A program made the position numbers and the translations under genes. From Pseudomonas mucidolens (GTDB lineage: Bacteria > Pseudomonadota > Gammaproteobacteria > Pseudomonadales > Pseudomonadaceae): a stretch of DNA of 64,000 nt. The stretch covers positions 1,116,001-1,180,000 of the forward strand of contig NZ_LT629802.1 in assembly GCF_900106045.1 (NCBI RefSeq), written 5' to 3'. Positions 8,374-18,999 of this stretch are shown piece by piece. Numbering within the stretch: position 1 is the first letter of the stretch; each line of letters opens with the position of its first letter. The notes under the pieces are model-generated. The model was not told the DNA's origin, did not search any database, and saw only the letters and a list, made by a program, of their open reading frames with translations.

Positions 8374-9063
8374 TTAACCGCAGCCTTTCAGGTTCACCGG
8401 GCCGACGAATTCGTTGCCGCGGCCCATCACACACGCCACGGTTTGATTACGCTGGCGTTCCCAGGGCTGGACCGGGTAGGTCTTGTTCCAGGCTTCATAG
8501 AGTCGGCGATCCTGTTTCGACAAGCGCAACCCGTACTGTTTGCTCATGTAGAAGTACGTCCGCGCAATCATGCCGCGAATCGAAGGCCTGGGCATGACTT
8601 TCCTGGCCTTGAAATCCACTTGCGTCAGGCAGGAACCGTATTGTCCGCTCTGCGTCGGCAACCAACCGAAACTGAAATTGCTACGGTCACCATTGACCTC
8701 GCCGATACTCGGTACCAGATTGTGCAGGTCGGCCTCGGCGCGCTTGTAGACGCTATCGGTACGGGTGCAATTCTTGCGTCCACCGGTTTGCCAGCATTGG
8801 CGCTGATGCCCGATCTGCCAGGCAGGAACGATGTGCTCCCATTCGATGCGGGCCGCTCTTTTGGCATTCTTGCGTGGAATGTAGCCGCAGGCTTTCAGGT
8901 TGACTCGGTTGCCCGTGTATTTACAGCCGCAATAGAACTCCGTGGACTGAGGGGCGTAGAGCTTCCAGGCAATTTTCTTGGCCTCACTGAAAGTGCGTGG
9001 GGCTTGGGCTTGGGCGGTGACAGCAAAAAACAGGCAGAACAGCGCAGTAAAACGGACACTCAT
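8374..9063 (-). CDS. endA: Secreted endonuclease I (EndA/Dns family)
   Basis: A 229-residue nuclease of the endonuclease I family that degrades DNA non-specifically in the periplasm or outside the cell. A signal peptide (MSVRFTALFCLFFAVTAQAQA) leads the protein. The catalytic region contains IEWEHIVPAW and, later, HNLVPSIGEVNGDRSN, matching the family's His/Asn metal site. Eight or so cysteines could form disulfides. ATG 9063 is chosen for its signal peptide and AAGGAAG upstream. It follows the DUF1654 gene by four bases on the same strand, so a LexA-controlled transcript may include it. Confidence 0.9.
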   Translation of the reverse strand: MSVRFTALFCLFFAVTAQAQAPRTFSEAKKIAWKLYAPQSTEFYCGCKYTGNRVNLKACGYIPRKNAKRAARIEWEHIVPAWQIGHQRQCWQTGGRKNCTRTDSVYKRAEADLHNLVPSIGEVNGDRSNFSFGWLPTQSGQYGSCLTQVDFKARKVMPRPSIRGMIARTYFYMSKQYGLRLSKQDRRLYEAWNKTYPVQPWERQRNQTVACVMGRGNEFVGPVNLKGCG

Positions 9064-9067
9064 TGAA

Positions 9068-9319
9068 TCAATCTTCCTTCGGTACAACCCAGAAAATTTG
9101 CACGCCGCCGTCATCGCGATAGGCGAGGGTGACGTTGTCGTTTTCTGCAATTTCTTCCAGCAGTCGCTCCCACTCATCCACCGGTTCGTCCGGCAAACGA
9201 AAGATCAGCGCCGCCTTGGCTTTTTGAGCGTTGGTCGAGTTGATGATTTTTTGCACACGGATCGCCAGGCGTTCGTAGGCGTCAGGAGGTGTCGCTGCTG
9301 CGGAGGAAGGCTTTGCCAT
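9068..9319 (-). CDS. DUF1654 family protein, SOS-boxed
   Basis: An 83-residue protein of the DUF1654 type: YERLAIRVQKIINS near the N-terminus and DEPVDEWERLLEEIAE mid-protein, then a short beta region ending in IFWVVP. ATG 9319 has AAGGAAC seven bases ahead. A perfect LexA-type palindrome stands 18 bases upstream of this start. It is followed after four bases by the endonuclease I gene. Function unknown; the acidic helical middle suggests a small cytosolic binding protein. The SOS box points to a role after DNA damage. Confidence 0.8.
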   Translation of the reverse strand: MAKPSSAAATPPDAYERLAIRVQKIINSTNAQKAKAALIFRLPDEPVDEWERLLEEIAENDNVTLAYRDDGGVQIFWVVPKED

Positions 9320-9337
9320 GGAGTGTTCCTTATTAAG

Positions 9338-9353
9338 CTGTACGAACATACAG
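9338..9353 (-). promoter_or_regulatory. LexA (SOS) box
   Basis: CTGTATGTTCGTACAG on the minus strand fits CTGT-N8-ACAG exactly, and the flanking TA before CTGT also matches the gammaproteobacterial LexA consensus. It sits 18 bases before the DUF1654 start. Confidence 0.8.
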
Positions 9354-9489
9354 TATTTAACTGTGGGAAAATTCGCAACTGCTTAAAACTGAAGAAGCAC
9401 CCTATGACAGTGAAATATCTGCTTTTATGCAGCTATGCACTGTTTTTTAAGGAATTTTTACGAAAGGAGGCGGAGCGCAGAGATGTTGC

Positions 9490-9515
9490 CCCGCTCGCGG
9501 TAGGCCGCGAGCGGG
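9490..9515. repeat. Perfect 11-bp palindromic hairpin
   Basis: CCCGCTCGCGG (9490-9500), TAGG loop, CCGCGAGCGGG (9505-9515). It lies 35 bases beyond the ansB stop, so it is probably a transcript-end structure for ansB, but no T-run follows on the minus strand. The surrounding gap from 9354 to 9549 holds no gene that can be supported. Confidence 0.6.
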
Positions 9516-9549
9516 ATGGCCTGGCTATAAAAACCAGACCGGGGCGGGA

Positions 9550-11026
<1,477 letters not shown>

Positions 11027-11055
11027 TTGACAAATGTCGACAAGCTTCGCATAGT
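11027..11055 (+). promoter_or_regulatory. Probable rbs promoter
   Basis: TTGACA at 11027-11032 and CATAGT at 11050-11055 with 17 bases between. The palindromic operator starts nine bases after the -10, so a bound repressor would cover the start site. Confidence 0.65.
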
Positions 11056-11063
11056 TTGCTTAA

Positions 11064-11077
11064 CGCAAACGTTTGCG
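11064..11077. promoter_or_regulatory. RbsR (LacI-family) operator
   Basis: CGCAAACGTTTGCG is a perfect 14-base palindrome with the central CG typical of LacI/PurR-family sites. It lies just downstream of the promoter -10 and 123 bases before rbsB. The cognate repressor is presumably RbsR, encoded in the same operon. Confidence 0.75.
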
Positions 11078-11200
11078 AGATGTTTCACCTGTGCTGAACG
11101 GCTATCGTGAAGGCTCGTATATTCGCTTCGGCGGGATGACTGCCGAGACAGGTATCGGCGCAAGCGTTGCTCAGAATAATCATAAGATCGGAGTGAACCC

Positions 11201-12157
11201 ATGAAGCTGCCATTTGCTGGACGTCTTCTTGCTACCGCTGTGCTGGTTGCCGCATCTGCTGCGTTGCCCCTCTCCCCTGTATTTGCCGAAGACGCCGCCA
11301 AACCGAAGATCGGTCTGGTGATGAAGTCTCTCGCCAATGAATTTTTTGTCACCATGCAAGACGGCGCCAAGGATTATCAAAAAGCCCACGCCGCCGATTT
11401 CGACATGATTACCAACGGCATCAAGAACGAAACCGATACCGCGGCGCAGATCAATATCGTCAACCAGATGGTCCTGGCTAAGGTGGATGCGTTGGTCATC
11501 GCGCCCGCCGACTCCAAGGCATTGGCATCAGCCCTGGAAAAAGCCAGCAAAAAGGGGATCAAGATCGTCAACATTGACAACCGTCTTGATCCGCAAGTGT
11601 TGAAAAGCAAATCCCTGGATATTCCCTTTGTCGGGCCGGATAACCGCAAGGGCGCCCGCCTGGTGGGTGAGTACCTGGCCAAGCAACTGAGTGCCGGTGA
11701 CAAGGTCGGCATCATTGAAGGCGTGTCCACCACCACCAATGCCCAGCAACGCACCGCCGGCTTCAAGGATGCGATGGAAGCGGCAGGCATGCAGATCGTT
11801 TCCATCCAATCCGGTAACTGGGAAATCGACGGTGGCAACAAGGTCGCTTCCGCGATGTTGAGCGAATACCCGGATCTCAAGGCATTGCTGGCCGGCAACG
11901 ACAACATGGCGGTAGGCGCCGTTTCGGCGATTCGCGCCGCAGGCAAGAAAGACACGGTTCAAGTGGTTGGCTACGACAACATCGACGCCATCAAGCCGAT
12001 GCTGCAAGACGGTCGTGTGCTGGCGACCGCCGACCAGGCCGCCGCCCAGCAAGCGGTCTTCGGTATCCAGAATGCGCTGAAGCTGATCAAGGGTGAAAAA
12101 GTCGAATCTGTTGACGGTGTGATCGAAACCCCGGTCGAACTCGTTCTCAAGAAGTAA
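11201..12157 (+). CDS. rbsB: Ribose ABC transporter, substrate-binding protein
   Basis: A 318-residue periplasmic binding protein of the ribose/galactose class. It has a signal peptide to about residue 30 (cut after VFA), then KIGLVMKSLANEFF, the usual start of the mature fold, and the GNDNMAVGAV and YDNIDAIKPML segments of the hinge and ligand cleft. It delivers ribose to RbsAC at the inner membrane. First gene of rbsBACRKD; 57 bases holding two stem-loops separate it from rbsA, as is usual where the binding protein must be made in excess. Confidence 0.93.
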   Translation: MKLPFAGRLLATAVLVAASAALPLSPVFAEDAAKPKIGLVMKSLANEFFVTMQDGAKDYQKAHAADFDMITNGIKNETDTAAQINIVNQMVLAKVDALVIAPADSKALASALEKASKKGIKIVNIDNRLDPQVLKSKSLDIPFVGPDNRKGARLVGEYLAKQLSAGDKVGIIEGVSTTTNAQQRTAGFKDAMEAAGMQIVSIQSGNWEIDGGNKVASAMLSEYPDLKALLAGNDNMAVGAVSAIRAAGKKDTVQVVGYDNIDAIKPMLQDGRVLATADQAAAQQAVFGIQNALKLIKGEKVESVDGVIETPVELVLKK

Positions 12158-12161
12158 TCCC

Positions 12162-12198
12162 CGCTGTGCAACACAGCGTCCGCTCATCCCGAGCGGAC
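12162..12198 (+). other. Tandem stem-loops between rbsB and rbsA
   Basis: CGCTGTG/CACAGCG (12162-12178) is followed directly by GTCCGCTC/GAGCGGAC (12178-12198). There is no T-run. It probably stabilises or processes the mRNA so that rbsB is expressed above rbsAC. Confidence 0.65.
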
Positions 12199-12214
12199 GC
12201 CTGGAGATTTTCCT

Positions 12215-13768
12215 ATGTCATCTTGCGCCCCGACTGCTGTCCTCTCGGTCAGCGGTATAGGCAAGACCTACGCCCAGCCGGTTCTGGCTGACATCACCCT
12301 GACGCTCAATCGCGGGGAAGTGTTGGCGCTGACCGGTGAGAACGGTGCGGGTAAAAGTACCTTATCGAAGATTATCGGCGGGCTGGTCACACCGACCGCC
12401 GGCCAGATGCAGTTCAATGGCCAGGACTACGCTCCCGGCAGCCGGACTCAAGCAGAGAAGCTGGGCATCCGCATGGTCATGCAAGAGCTCAATCTGCTGT
12501 CCACCCTGACGGTGGCGGAGAACCTGTTTCTGGATAATCTGCCCAGCCACGGTGGCTGGATCAGCCGCAAGCAACTGCGCAAGGCGGCGATCGAGGCCAT
12601 GGCCCACGTGGGGCTGGATGCCATCGACCCCGATACGCTGGTGGGCAGCCTGGGTATCGGTCATCAACAAATGGTCGAGATCGCGCGCAACCTGATCGGT
12701 GATTGCCATGTGCTGATCCTCGACGAACCGACGGCGATGCTGACCGCCCGTGAAGTCGAGATGCTGTTTGAGCAAATCGCTCGTCTGCAAGCCCGCGGTG
12801 TGGCGATCATCTACATTTCCCATCGCCTGGAGGAGCTGGCCCGAGTGGCCCAGCGCATCGCGGTATTGCGTGATGGTCAGTTGGTCTGTGTCGAACCCAT
12901 GGCCAATTACAACAGTGAGCAACTGGTGACTTTGATGGTAGGTCGCGAGTTGGGCGAGCACATTGATCTGGGCGCGCGGACCCTTGGTGCCCCGGCATTG
13001 ACGGTCAAGGGCCTGACCCGTGCGGACAAGGTCCTCGATGTTTCCTTTGAGGTGCGCGCCGGTGAAATCTACGGGATTTCCGGCTTGATCGGCGCGGGAC
13101 GAACCGAGTTGCTGCGCCTGATCTTTGGTGCGGATGCGGCCGATAGCGGCACGGTGGCCCTCGGTTCTCCGGCTCAGGTGGTGAGCATCCGCTCGCCGGT
13201 CGATGCGGTTGCCCATGGCATCGCTCTGATTACCGAGGATCGCAAGGGCGAAGGCTTGCTGCTGACCCAGACCATCAGCGCCAATATCGCCTTGGGCAAC
13301 ATGCCGGAAATCTCCAGCGCTGGTGTCGTCAATCGGCATGACGAAACGACCCTGGCCCAGCGCCAGATCGATGCCATGCATATTCGCAGCTCGGGGCCGG
13401 AGCAACTGGTGTCCGAACTGTCGGGTGGCAATCAACAGAAGGTGGTGATCGGGCGTTGGCTCGAGCGCGACTGTTCGGTGCTGCTGTTTGATGAGCCCAC
13501 CCGCGGCATTGATGTGGGGGCCAAATTTGATATCTATGCGCTGCTCGGCGAATTGACCCGTCAGGGCAAGGCGCTGGTGGTGGTGTCCAGCGACCTGCGC
13601 GAGTTGATGCTGATTTGCGACCGCATCGGCGTGCTGTCTGCCGGGCGCCTGATCGAAACCTTCGAGCGCGACAGCTGGACTCAGGACGAATTGCTCGCCG
13701 CCGCGTTTGCCGGCTATCAAAAACGTGATGCGCTGCTCAACGAAGCAGCGCCTAGGACTGCCCCATGA
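12215..13768 (+). CDS. rbsA: Ribose ABC transporter, ATPase
   Basis: A 517-residue protein with two ABC modules. Module one has Walker A GENGAGKST near residue 43, a signature-like segment LGIGHQQMVEIARN, and Walker B LILDEPTAML. Module two has a degenerate P-loop GLIGAGRTEL, signature LSGGNQQKV and Walker B LLFDEPTRGID. This one-intact, one-degenerate pattern is normal for the CUT2 class. It drives ribose import with RbsC and RbsB. Its stop overlaps the rbsC start by four bases. Confidence 0.93.
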   Translation: MSSCAPTAVLSVSGIGKTYAQPVLADITLTLNRGEVLALTGENGAGKSTLSKIIGGLVTPTAGQMQFNGQDYAPGSRTQAEKLGIRMVMQELNLLSTLTVAENLFLDNLPSHGGWISRKQLRKAAIEAMAHVGLDAIDPDTLVGSLGIGHQQMVEIARNLIGDCHVLILDEPTAMLTAREVEMLFEQIARLQARGVAIIYISHRLEELARVAQRIAVLRDGQLVCVEPMANYNSEQLVTLMVGRELGEHIDLGARTLGAPALTVKGLTRADKVLDVSFEVRAGEIYGISGLIGAGRTELLRLIFGADAADSGTVALGSPAQVVSIRSPVDAVAHGIALITEDRKGEGLLLTQTISANIALGNMPEISSAGVVNRHDETTLAQRQIDAMHIRSSGPEQLVSELSGGNQQKVVIGRWLERDCSVLLFDEPTRGIDVGAKFDIYALLGELTRQGKALVVVSSDLRELMLICDRIGVLSAGRLIETFERDSWTQDELLAAAFAGYQKRDALLNEAAPRTAP

Positions 13769-14742
13769 AAACAACGTCTTCCACCGCCAAGCCAGGCGGC
13801 AACTTTTATGGACTGGGCACGTACCTGGGCCTGGCCGGCGCCTTGCTGGCGATGATTGCGCTGTTCTCGACCCTGAGCGATCACTTCTGGTCCTATGACA
13901 CCTTCAGTACCATCGCCAACCAGATCCCTGACTTGATGGTGCTGGCGGTGGGCATGACCTTTATCCTGATCATCGGCGGCATCGACCTGTCGGTGGGCTC
14001 GGTACTGGCGCCGGCGGCGTCGGCAGTCAGTGTGGCAATCCTCAGTTGGGGCTGGAACGTGGTGCCTGCGGCGTTGCTGGGCATGGGGTGTGCCGCGCTG
14101 GCGGGCACTTTGACCGGCTCGATTACCGTGGCCTGGCGTATTCCGTCGTTCATTGTTTCCCTGGGCGTGCTGGAAATGGCGCGTGGCGTGGCGTATCAGT
14201 TGACCGGCTCGCGCACGGCATACATCGGTGATTCTTTCGCCTGGTTGTCCAACCCGATTGCCTTTGGCATCTCGCCGTCGTTCATCATTGCTTTGTTGGT
14301 GATTATCGTTGCCCAAGCGGTACTGACCCGTACCGTGTTCGGTCGGTATCTGATCGGCATTGGCACCAACGAGGAAGCGGTACGCCTGGCGGGGATCAAT
14401 CCAAAACCCTACAAAGTCCTGGTCTTCAGCCTGATGGGGTTGTTGGCGGGTCTGGCGGCGTTGTTCCAGATTTCCCGTCTGGAAGCGGCGGACCCGAATG
14501 CCGGTTCCGGGCTGGAGTTGCAAGTGATCGCCGCGGTGGTGATCGGCGGCACCAGTCTGATGGGCGGGCGTGGCTCGGTCATCAGTACCTTTTTCGGTGT
14601 GCTGATCATTTCCGTGCTGGCTGCCGGTCTGGCACAGATTGGTGCGAGTGAGCCTACCAAGCGCATCATTACTGGTGCTGTGATCGTGATCGCCGTGATC
14701 CTCGACACCTACCGCAGTCAACGCGCCAGTCGGCGGGCCTGA
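13765..14742 (+). CDS. rbsC: Ribose ABC transporter, permease
   Basis: A 325-residue inner-membrane permease of the CUT2 (BPD_transp_2) family with about nine or ten helices. Family hallmarks seen are FILIIGGIDLSVGSV near residue 70 and VVIGGTSLMGGRGS near residue 260. It is translationally coupled to rbsA (ATGA overlap) and followed after three bases by rbsR. Confidence 0.93.
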   Translation: MKTTSSTAKPGGNFYGLGTYLGLAGALLAMIALFSTLSDHFWSYDTFSTIANQIPDLMVLAVGMTFILIIGGIDLSVGSVLAPAASAVSVAILSWGWNVVPAALLGMGCAALAGTLTGSITVAWRIPSFIVSLGVLEMARGVAYQLTGSRTAYIGDSFAWLSNPIAFGISPSFIIALLVIIVAQAVLTRTVFGRYLIGIGTNEEAVRLAGINPKPYKVLVFSLMGLLAGLAALFQISRLEAADPNAGSGLELQVIAAVVIGGTSLMGGRGSVISTFFGVLIISVLAAGLAQIGASEPTKRIITGAVIVIAVILDTYRSQRASRRA

Positions 14743-14745
14743 GTC

Positions 14746-15768
14746 ATGGCAACGATCAAGGATGTGGCGGCACTCGCGGGTATTTCCTACACCACGGTAT
14801 CCCATGTGGTGAACAAGACGCGCCCGGTCAGCGAGCCCGTGCGGATCAAGGTTGAGGCGGCGATCAAGCAACTGGACTACGTGCCCAGCGCCGTTGCACG
14901 GTCCTTGAAGGCCAAGACCACCGCCACTATCGGTCTACTGGTGCCCAATAGCCTCAACCCGTATTTCGCGGAGTTGGCCAGGGGCATCGAGGATTACTGC
15001 GAACGCAATGGTTACTGCGTGATCCTGTGCAACTCCGACGACAATGCCGAGAAACAGCGCAGTTATCTAAGGGTGCTGCTGGAAAAGCGCATCGACGGCT
15101 TGATCGTCACTTCGGTCGGAGGCGATGACAGTGGCCTGGCCACCGGCTTGAAAGCGGTGCGCACGCCGATGGTCATCGTCGACCGGGGCCTTGATGGCAT
15201 TGATGTGGATCTGGTGCGCATCGATCACGAACAAGGTGCGTACCTGGCGACCCGGCACCTGTTGGAACTGGGGCACCGGGATATCGCGTGTATCGGCGGG
15301 CCGGCTCACACCCGGGTGGCGCAAATGCGCCTGGCCGGCTATTGCCGTGCGCTGCATGAGGCGGGAATCGAGGTCCCGGCAAGCCGCATGCTGGAAAGTG
15401 ATTTCACCAGCACCGGCGGTTATGCCGCTGCGGCACAGTTACTGGCGAGCGATCCACCCACGGCGATATTCGCCGGCAACGACATGATCGGTTTTGGCGT
15501 ACTCCGGGCAGCCGCCGAACGCAACCTGCGGGTGCCTGCCGAACTGTCGGTCATCGGTTTCGATGATATTCAAATGAGCCGCTATGTCTATCCGGCACTG
15601 ACCACGGTCGGCCAGTCGATCCTGCAGTTGGGGGAGATGGCGGCGGAGCTTTTACTGCGACGGATTTCTACACCCCAGCTACCGGTTGATCAACGTATCG
15701 TGACGCCGAGCATTGTGTTGCGTGAGTCAACAGCACCGTTGGCCGCTGTATTCGCCTCAACCCGCTGA
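14746..15768 (+). CDS. rbsR: Ribose operon repressor, LacI family
   Basis: A 340-residue regulator. The N-terminal helix-turn-helix reads ATIKDVAALAGISYTTVSHV, and the hinge helix YVPSAVARSLK follows near residue 50. The remainder is a periplasmic-binding-protein-like effector domain. It should bind the CGCAAACGTTTGCG site upstream of rbsB and release it with ribose. Placing rbsR between rbsC and rbsK is the pseudomonad order and makes the operon autoregulated. Confidence 0.92.
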   Translation: MATIKDVAALAGISYTTVSHVVNKTRPVSEPVRIKVEAAIKQLDYVPSAVARSLKAKTTATIGLLVPNSLNPYFAELARGIEDYCERNGYCVILCNSDDNAEKQRSYLRVLLEKRIDGLIVTSVGGDDSGLATGLKAVRTPMVIVDRGLDGIDVDLVRIDHEQGAYLATRHLLELGHRDIACIGGPAHTRVAQMRLAGYCRALHEAGIEVPASRMLESDFTSTGGYAAAAQLLASDPPTAIFAGNDMIGFGVLRAAAERNLRVPAELSVIGFDDIQMSRYVYPALTTVGQSILQLGEMAAELLLRRISTPQLPVDQRIVTPSIVLRESTAPLAAVFASTR

Positions 15769-15790
15769 ACGAATTGATGAGTATTGATGT

Positions 15791-16708
15791 ATGCCAGCAA
15801 AAGTAGTGGTAGTCGGCAGCTTGAACATGGACCTGGTCACCCGGGCCGGTCGGCTGCCCCGCGCCGGTGAAACCTTGATCGGCCAATCGTTTTTCACGGT
15901 CCCGGGCGGGAAGGGGGCCAATCAGGCAGTAGCCTCGGCGCGTCTGGGAGGCAACGTTGCGATGATTGGCTGCGTGGGCTCCGATGCTTATGGCGCCGAG
16001 CTGCGCGACGCACTGTTGGTGGAAGGTATCGATTGCCAGGCCGTCAGCCAGGTCGATGGCTCCAGCGGTGTCGCGTTGATCGTGGTGGATGACAGCAGCC
16101 AGAACGCGATAGTCATCGTGGCAGGCAGCAACGGGCAGTTGATGCCCGCCGTGGTGCATTCGTTCGACGCTGTGTTGCAGTCCGCCGATGTGATTGTCTG
16201 CCAACTTGAGGTGCCGATGGCGACGGTGGCCCATACCCTCAAGCGCGGTCGTGAACTGGGAAAGACGGTGATCCTCAATCCCGCACCGGCCAGCGGCCCG
16301 CTGCCTGATGACTGGTATGCTTCGATCGATTACCTGATCCCCAACGAAAGCGAGGCGTCGGCCTTGAGCGGCGTAGTGGTTGACTCGCTGGAGACCGCCA
16401 AAGTCGCCGCCACGCGCCTGATCAAGGCGGGAGCGGGCAAGGTGATTGTGACCCTCGGCGCACAAGGCGCGTTGTTCGCCAATGGCCGGGATTTCGAGCA
16501 TTTGCTGGCGCCCCAGGTCAAGGCGATTGACACCACTGCGGCAGGCGACACGTTCGTCGGTGGCTTTGCCGCCGCGCTGGCCAGCGGCAAAAGCGAAGCC
16601 GAGGCCATCCGTTTTGGCCAGGTTGCGGCGGCGTTGTCGGTCACCCGCGCCGGTGCGCAGCCCTCCATTCCCACGTTGCACGACGTACAAGGTTTTGTTT
16701 CTGCATGA
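15791..16708 (+). CDS. rbsK: Ribokinase
   Basis: A 305-residue PfkB-family kinase that phosphorylates D-ribose at O5. The substrate motif [10 protein letters not shown] is near residue 38 and the catalytic motif [13 protein letters not shown] near residue 250. It lies 22 bases after rbsR and overlaps rbsD by four bases. The product, ribose 5-phosphate, enters the pentose phosphate pathway. Confidence 0.93.
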   Translation: MPAKVVVVGSLNMDLVTRAGRLPRAGETLIGQSFFTVPGGKGANQAVASARLGGNVAMIGCVGSDAYGAELRDALLVEGIDCQAVSQVDGSSGVALIVVDDSSQNAIVIVAGSNGQLMPAVVHSFDAVLQSADVIVCQLEVPMATVAHTLKRGRELGKTVILNPAPASGPLPDDWYASIDYLIPNESEASALSGVVVDSLETAKVAATRLIKAGAGKVIVTLGAQGALFANGRDFEHLLAPQVKAIDTTAAGDTFVGGFAAALASGKSEAEAIRFGQVAAALSVTRAGAQPSIPTLHDVQGFVSA

Positions 16709-17106
16709 AAAAGACTCCGTTACTCAATATCGCCTTGTCGCGGGTGATCGCATCCCTTGGCCACGGCGACATCCTGGTGATCGGTGATGCCGGCTTGCCG
16801 GTGCCACCGGGTGTCGAGTTGATTGATCTGGCGTTGACCCAGGGCATCCCGGACTTCATCAGCACCTTGCGCATCGTACTCAGCGAGATGCAGGTCGAAA
16901 GCCACGTGTTGGCCGAAGAAATCCTGCTCAAGCAGCCGCCGGCGCTGGCGCATCTGAATGCGTTCGCGGCGGCTGATCTTGGCGAGCGGAGCCTGTTGAG
17001 TCATGACGAGTTCAAGCTGCTCAGCCGCAAGGCGCGAGCGGTGGTGCGTACTGGCGAGTGTCAGCCTTACTGTAATATCGCGCTGGTTTCCGGCGTGACT
17101 TTCTAG
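16705..17106 (+). CDS. rbsD: D-ribose pyranase
   Basis: A 133-residue member of the RbsD/FucU family that interconverts the pyranose and furanose forms of ribose for the kinase. Family features are [18 protein letters not shown] near residues 17-34, including the catalytic His, and a C-terminal [10 protein letters not shown] segment. It is coupled to rbsK by an ATGA overlap. Confidence 0.92.
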   Translation: MKKTPLLNIALSRVIASLGHGDILVIGDAGLPVPPGVELIDLALTQGIPDFISTLRIVLSEMQVESHVLAEEILLKQPPALAHLNAFAAADLGERSLLSHDEFKLLSRKARAVVRTGECQPYCNIALVSGVTF

Positions 17107-17132
17107 TATTTCCCAATGACAAGGAGAGTGTC

Positions 17133-18161
17133 ATGCAACGTAGTGCCCAAACCCTGCGACATCTGTTCCGGAGTGTGCTGCTTTTGTCCGTATTAACAGC
17201 TGCGAGCGCCCAGGCGGCGGAAAAAATCGACCTGATCATTGATACCGATCCCGGTGCCGACGATGTGGTCGCGTTGCTGTTTGCCATGGCCTCTCCCGAA
17301 GAGCTGAATATTCGCGCGCTGACTACCGTGGCGGGCAACGTGCGCCTGGACAAGACTTCGCGCAATGCACGACTGGCGCGCGAGTGGGCGGGGCGCGAGG
17401 AAATTCCGGTGTATGCCGGTGCGCCGCAGCCACTGCTGCGCACGCCGATCTATGCCGAGAACATCCATGGCAAAGAGGGTATTTCCGGCGTTGCCGTGCA
17501 TGAACCTGAAAAAGGCCTGGCGGAGGGGAATGCGGTCGACTACCTGATCAAGACGCTCAGCACTGCCAAGCCCCACAGCATCACTATCGCGATGCTCGGC
17601 CCGCAGACCAATCTGGCGCTGGCATTGACCCAGGCGCCTGAAATCACCCAGGGCATCAAGGAAGTGGTGGTGATGGGTGGCGCGCATTTCAACGGTGGCA
17701 ATATTACGCCGGTGGCCGAGTTCAACCTGTTCGCCGACCCGATTGCGGCTGAAATTGTGCTGAAAAGTGGGGTCAAGCTGACTTACCTGCCACTGGATGT
17801 GACCCATAAGGTCCTCACCAGCGAGGCGCGCCTGCAGAAGATCGCAGACCTGAAAAATAATGCCAGCAAAGTGGTCGGCAATATTCTCAATGAATACGTC
17901 AAGGGCGATATGGAGCACTACGGCATCCCGGGCGGTCCGGTGCATGACGCTACCGTCATTGCCTACCTGCTCAAACCGGCGCTGTTCAGCGGGCGACAAG
18001 CCAACATGGTGGTGGACAGCCGCGAAGGCCCGACCTTTGGCCAGACCATCGTAGATTGGTATGACGGCCTCAAGCAGGAAAAGAACGTGTTCTGGGTTGA
18101 AAACGGCGACGCCCAAGGCTTCTTCGATCTGCTTACTGAGCGCCTTGCACGTTTGAAGTAA
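17133..18161 (+). CDS. Secreted nucleoside hydrolase
   Basis: A 342-residue inosine-uridine preferring nucleoside hydrolase that splits nucleosides into base and ribose. The calcium-binding motif DTDPGADDVVA stands at about residue 37, and conserved TLAL-type and DVTH-like segments follow. Unlike the cytosolic RihA/B/C enzymes it starts with a signal peptide (cut near ASAQA), so it should act in the periplasm. It lies 26 bases after rbsD on the same strand, so it is probably the last gene of the ribose operon, feeding ribose to RbsB. Confidence 0.88.
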   Translation: MQRSAQTLRHLFRSVLLLSVLTAASAQAAEKIDLIIDTDPGADDVVALLFAMASPEELNIRALTTVAGNVRLDKTSRNARLAREWAGREEIPVYAGAPQPLLRTPIYAENIHGKEGISGVAVHEPEKGLAEGNAVDYLIKTLSTAKPHSITIAMLGPQTNLALALTQAPEITQGIKEVVVMGGAHFNGGNITPVAEFNLFADPIAAEIVLKSGVKLTYLPLDVTHKVLTSEARLQKIADLKNNASKVVGNILNEYVKGDMEHYGIPGGPVHDATVIAYLLKPALFSGRQANMVVDSREGPTFGQTIVDWYDGLKQEKNVFWVENGDAQGFFDLLTERLARLK

Positions 18162-18179
18162 AGCGTTGGCGCTCGACTT

Positions 18180-18392
18180 CTAATCGCGTTCGGGGTTATG
18201 TGCCCCCGTATAATCGGCCGGGTATTTCTCGAATATCTGGCCGATGAACGCTTGCGCCGACTGGGTGCCCAGCTCTTTCACGAGCAGGTCGATACCGATG
18301 ATCGCCAACTCCTCCGGGCTTCCGGGGCTGTAGGAGCTCTGTCCTTGGGGCCACTTGGCTTTGATGTCGGCTTGGAGGGTCACGGTGGTCAT
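18180..18392 (-). CDS. Small hypothetical protein
   Basis: Seventy residues, acidic to neutral, without signal peptide or membrane segment. The middle reads SPEELAIIGIDLLVKELG, an amphipathic helix, and the end is rich in polar residues. No family recognised. The ribosome site is weak (GTGAG about eight bases ahead). The frame is convergent with the nucleoside hydrolase gene and separated by 18 bases. It could be a real small gene because the codon use is like its neighbours, but support is modest. Confidence 0.5.
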   Translation of the reverse strand: MTTVTLQADIKAKWPQGQSSYSPGSPEELAIIGIDLLVKELGTQSAQAFIGQIFEKYPADYTGAHNPERD

Positions 18393-18548
18393 GGGTGTCT
18401 CACGGGGCTAAAAAAAACGGGGTGATGCGCTAAAACGCGATTCTTGCCGAGCCAGTAAACCATTTCGCGCGGCATTTGGCACTGCTACTTAGGCATGAGG
18501 AGAGGGCTGTGCGACACTGTCCACCTGTTTAGTTGCGGGGAACACCAG

Positions 18549-18857
18549 GTGCAGATCGATTTGAACAACCCTGAGAGCCTGACGCTGGCGGCCGTGCGCC
18601 AATTGATCGCGAGTGCCAGCGATGACGAGCACACTCAGTTGCGCGTGACCAAGGCCGGTATCGCCTACATCTCATCCGGGCGGCAGGTAGCGGGTGTGGG
18701 TATCGACGGGCTGCTGTTTCGCCTGGAGACCTGGGCCAAGGGTTCCGGTTATGTCGGCAATGTCGCGGCCAGCGATGAAGTCTGGGTCACGCAGATTTTC
18801 AATGCACTGAAGCAGAACTGGCCGAGTCCCCCGTTTGACTACATCGACATCTACTGA
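18549..18857 (+). CDS. Hypothetical protein, about 102 residues
   Basis: A soluble protein beginning VQIDLNNPESLTLAAVRQL. GTG 18549 is chosen because GGGG lies eight bases upstream; an ATG at 18495 would add 18 residues with no good ribosome site. The C-terminus is aromatic (NWPSPPFDYIDIY). No known family was recognised; the region LIASASDDEHTQLRV may be an N-terminal helix and strand unit. It stands alone on the plus strand. Confidence 0.6.
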   Translation: MQIDLNNPESLTLAAVRQLIASASDDEHTQLRVTKAGIAYISSGRQVAGVGIDGLLFRLETWAKGSGYVGNVAASDEVWVTQIFNALKQNWPSPPFDYIDIY

Positions 18858-18999
18858 GATTCATATCTGGTGACGATTGATCCCCGGGATCAGTCGTTGA
18901 CTCAGGCAGACTGCCTACGATGAACAGCGACACTCCTGAAACCATTCCGGGAAACGGCTGTCGCACGATCTCTGACTATTTTTTCTCAAAGGAGGCTTC

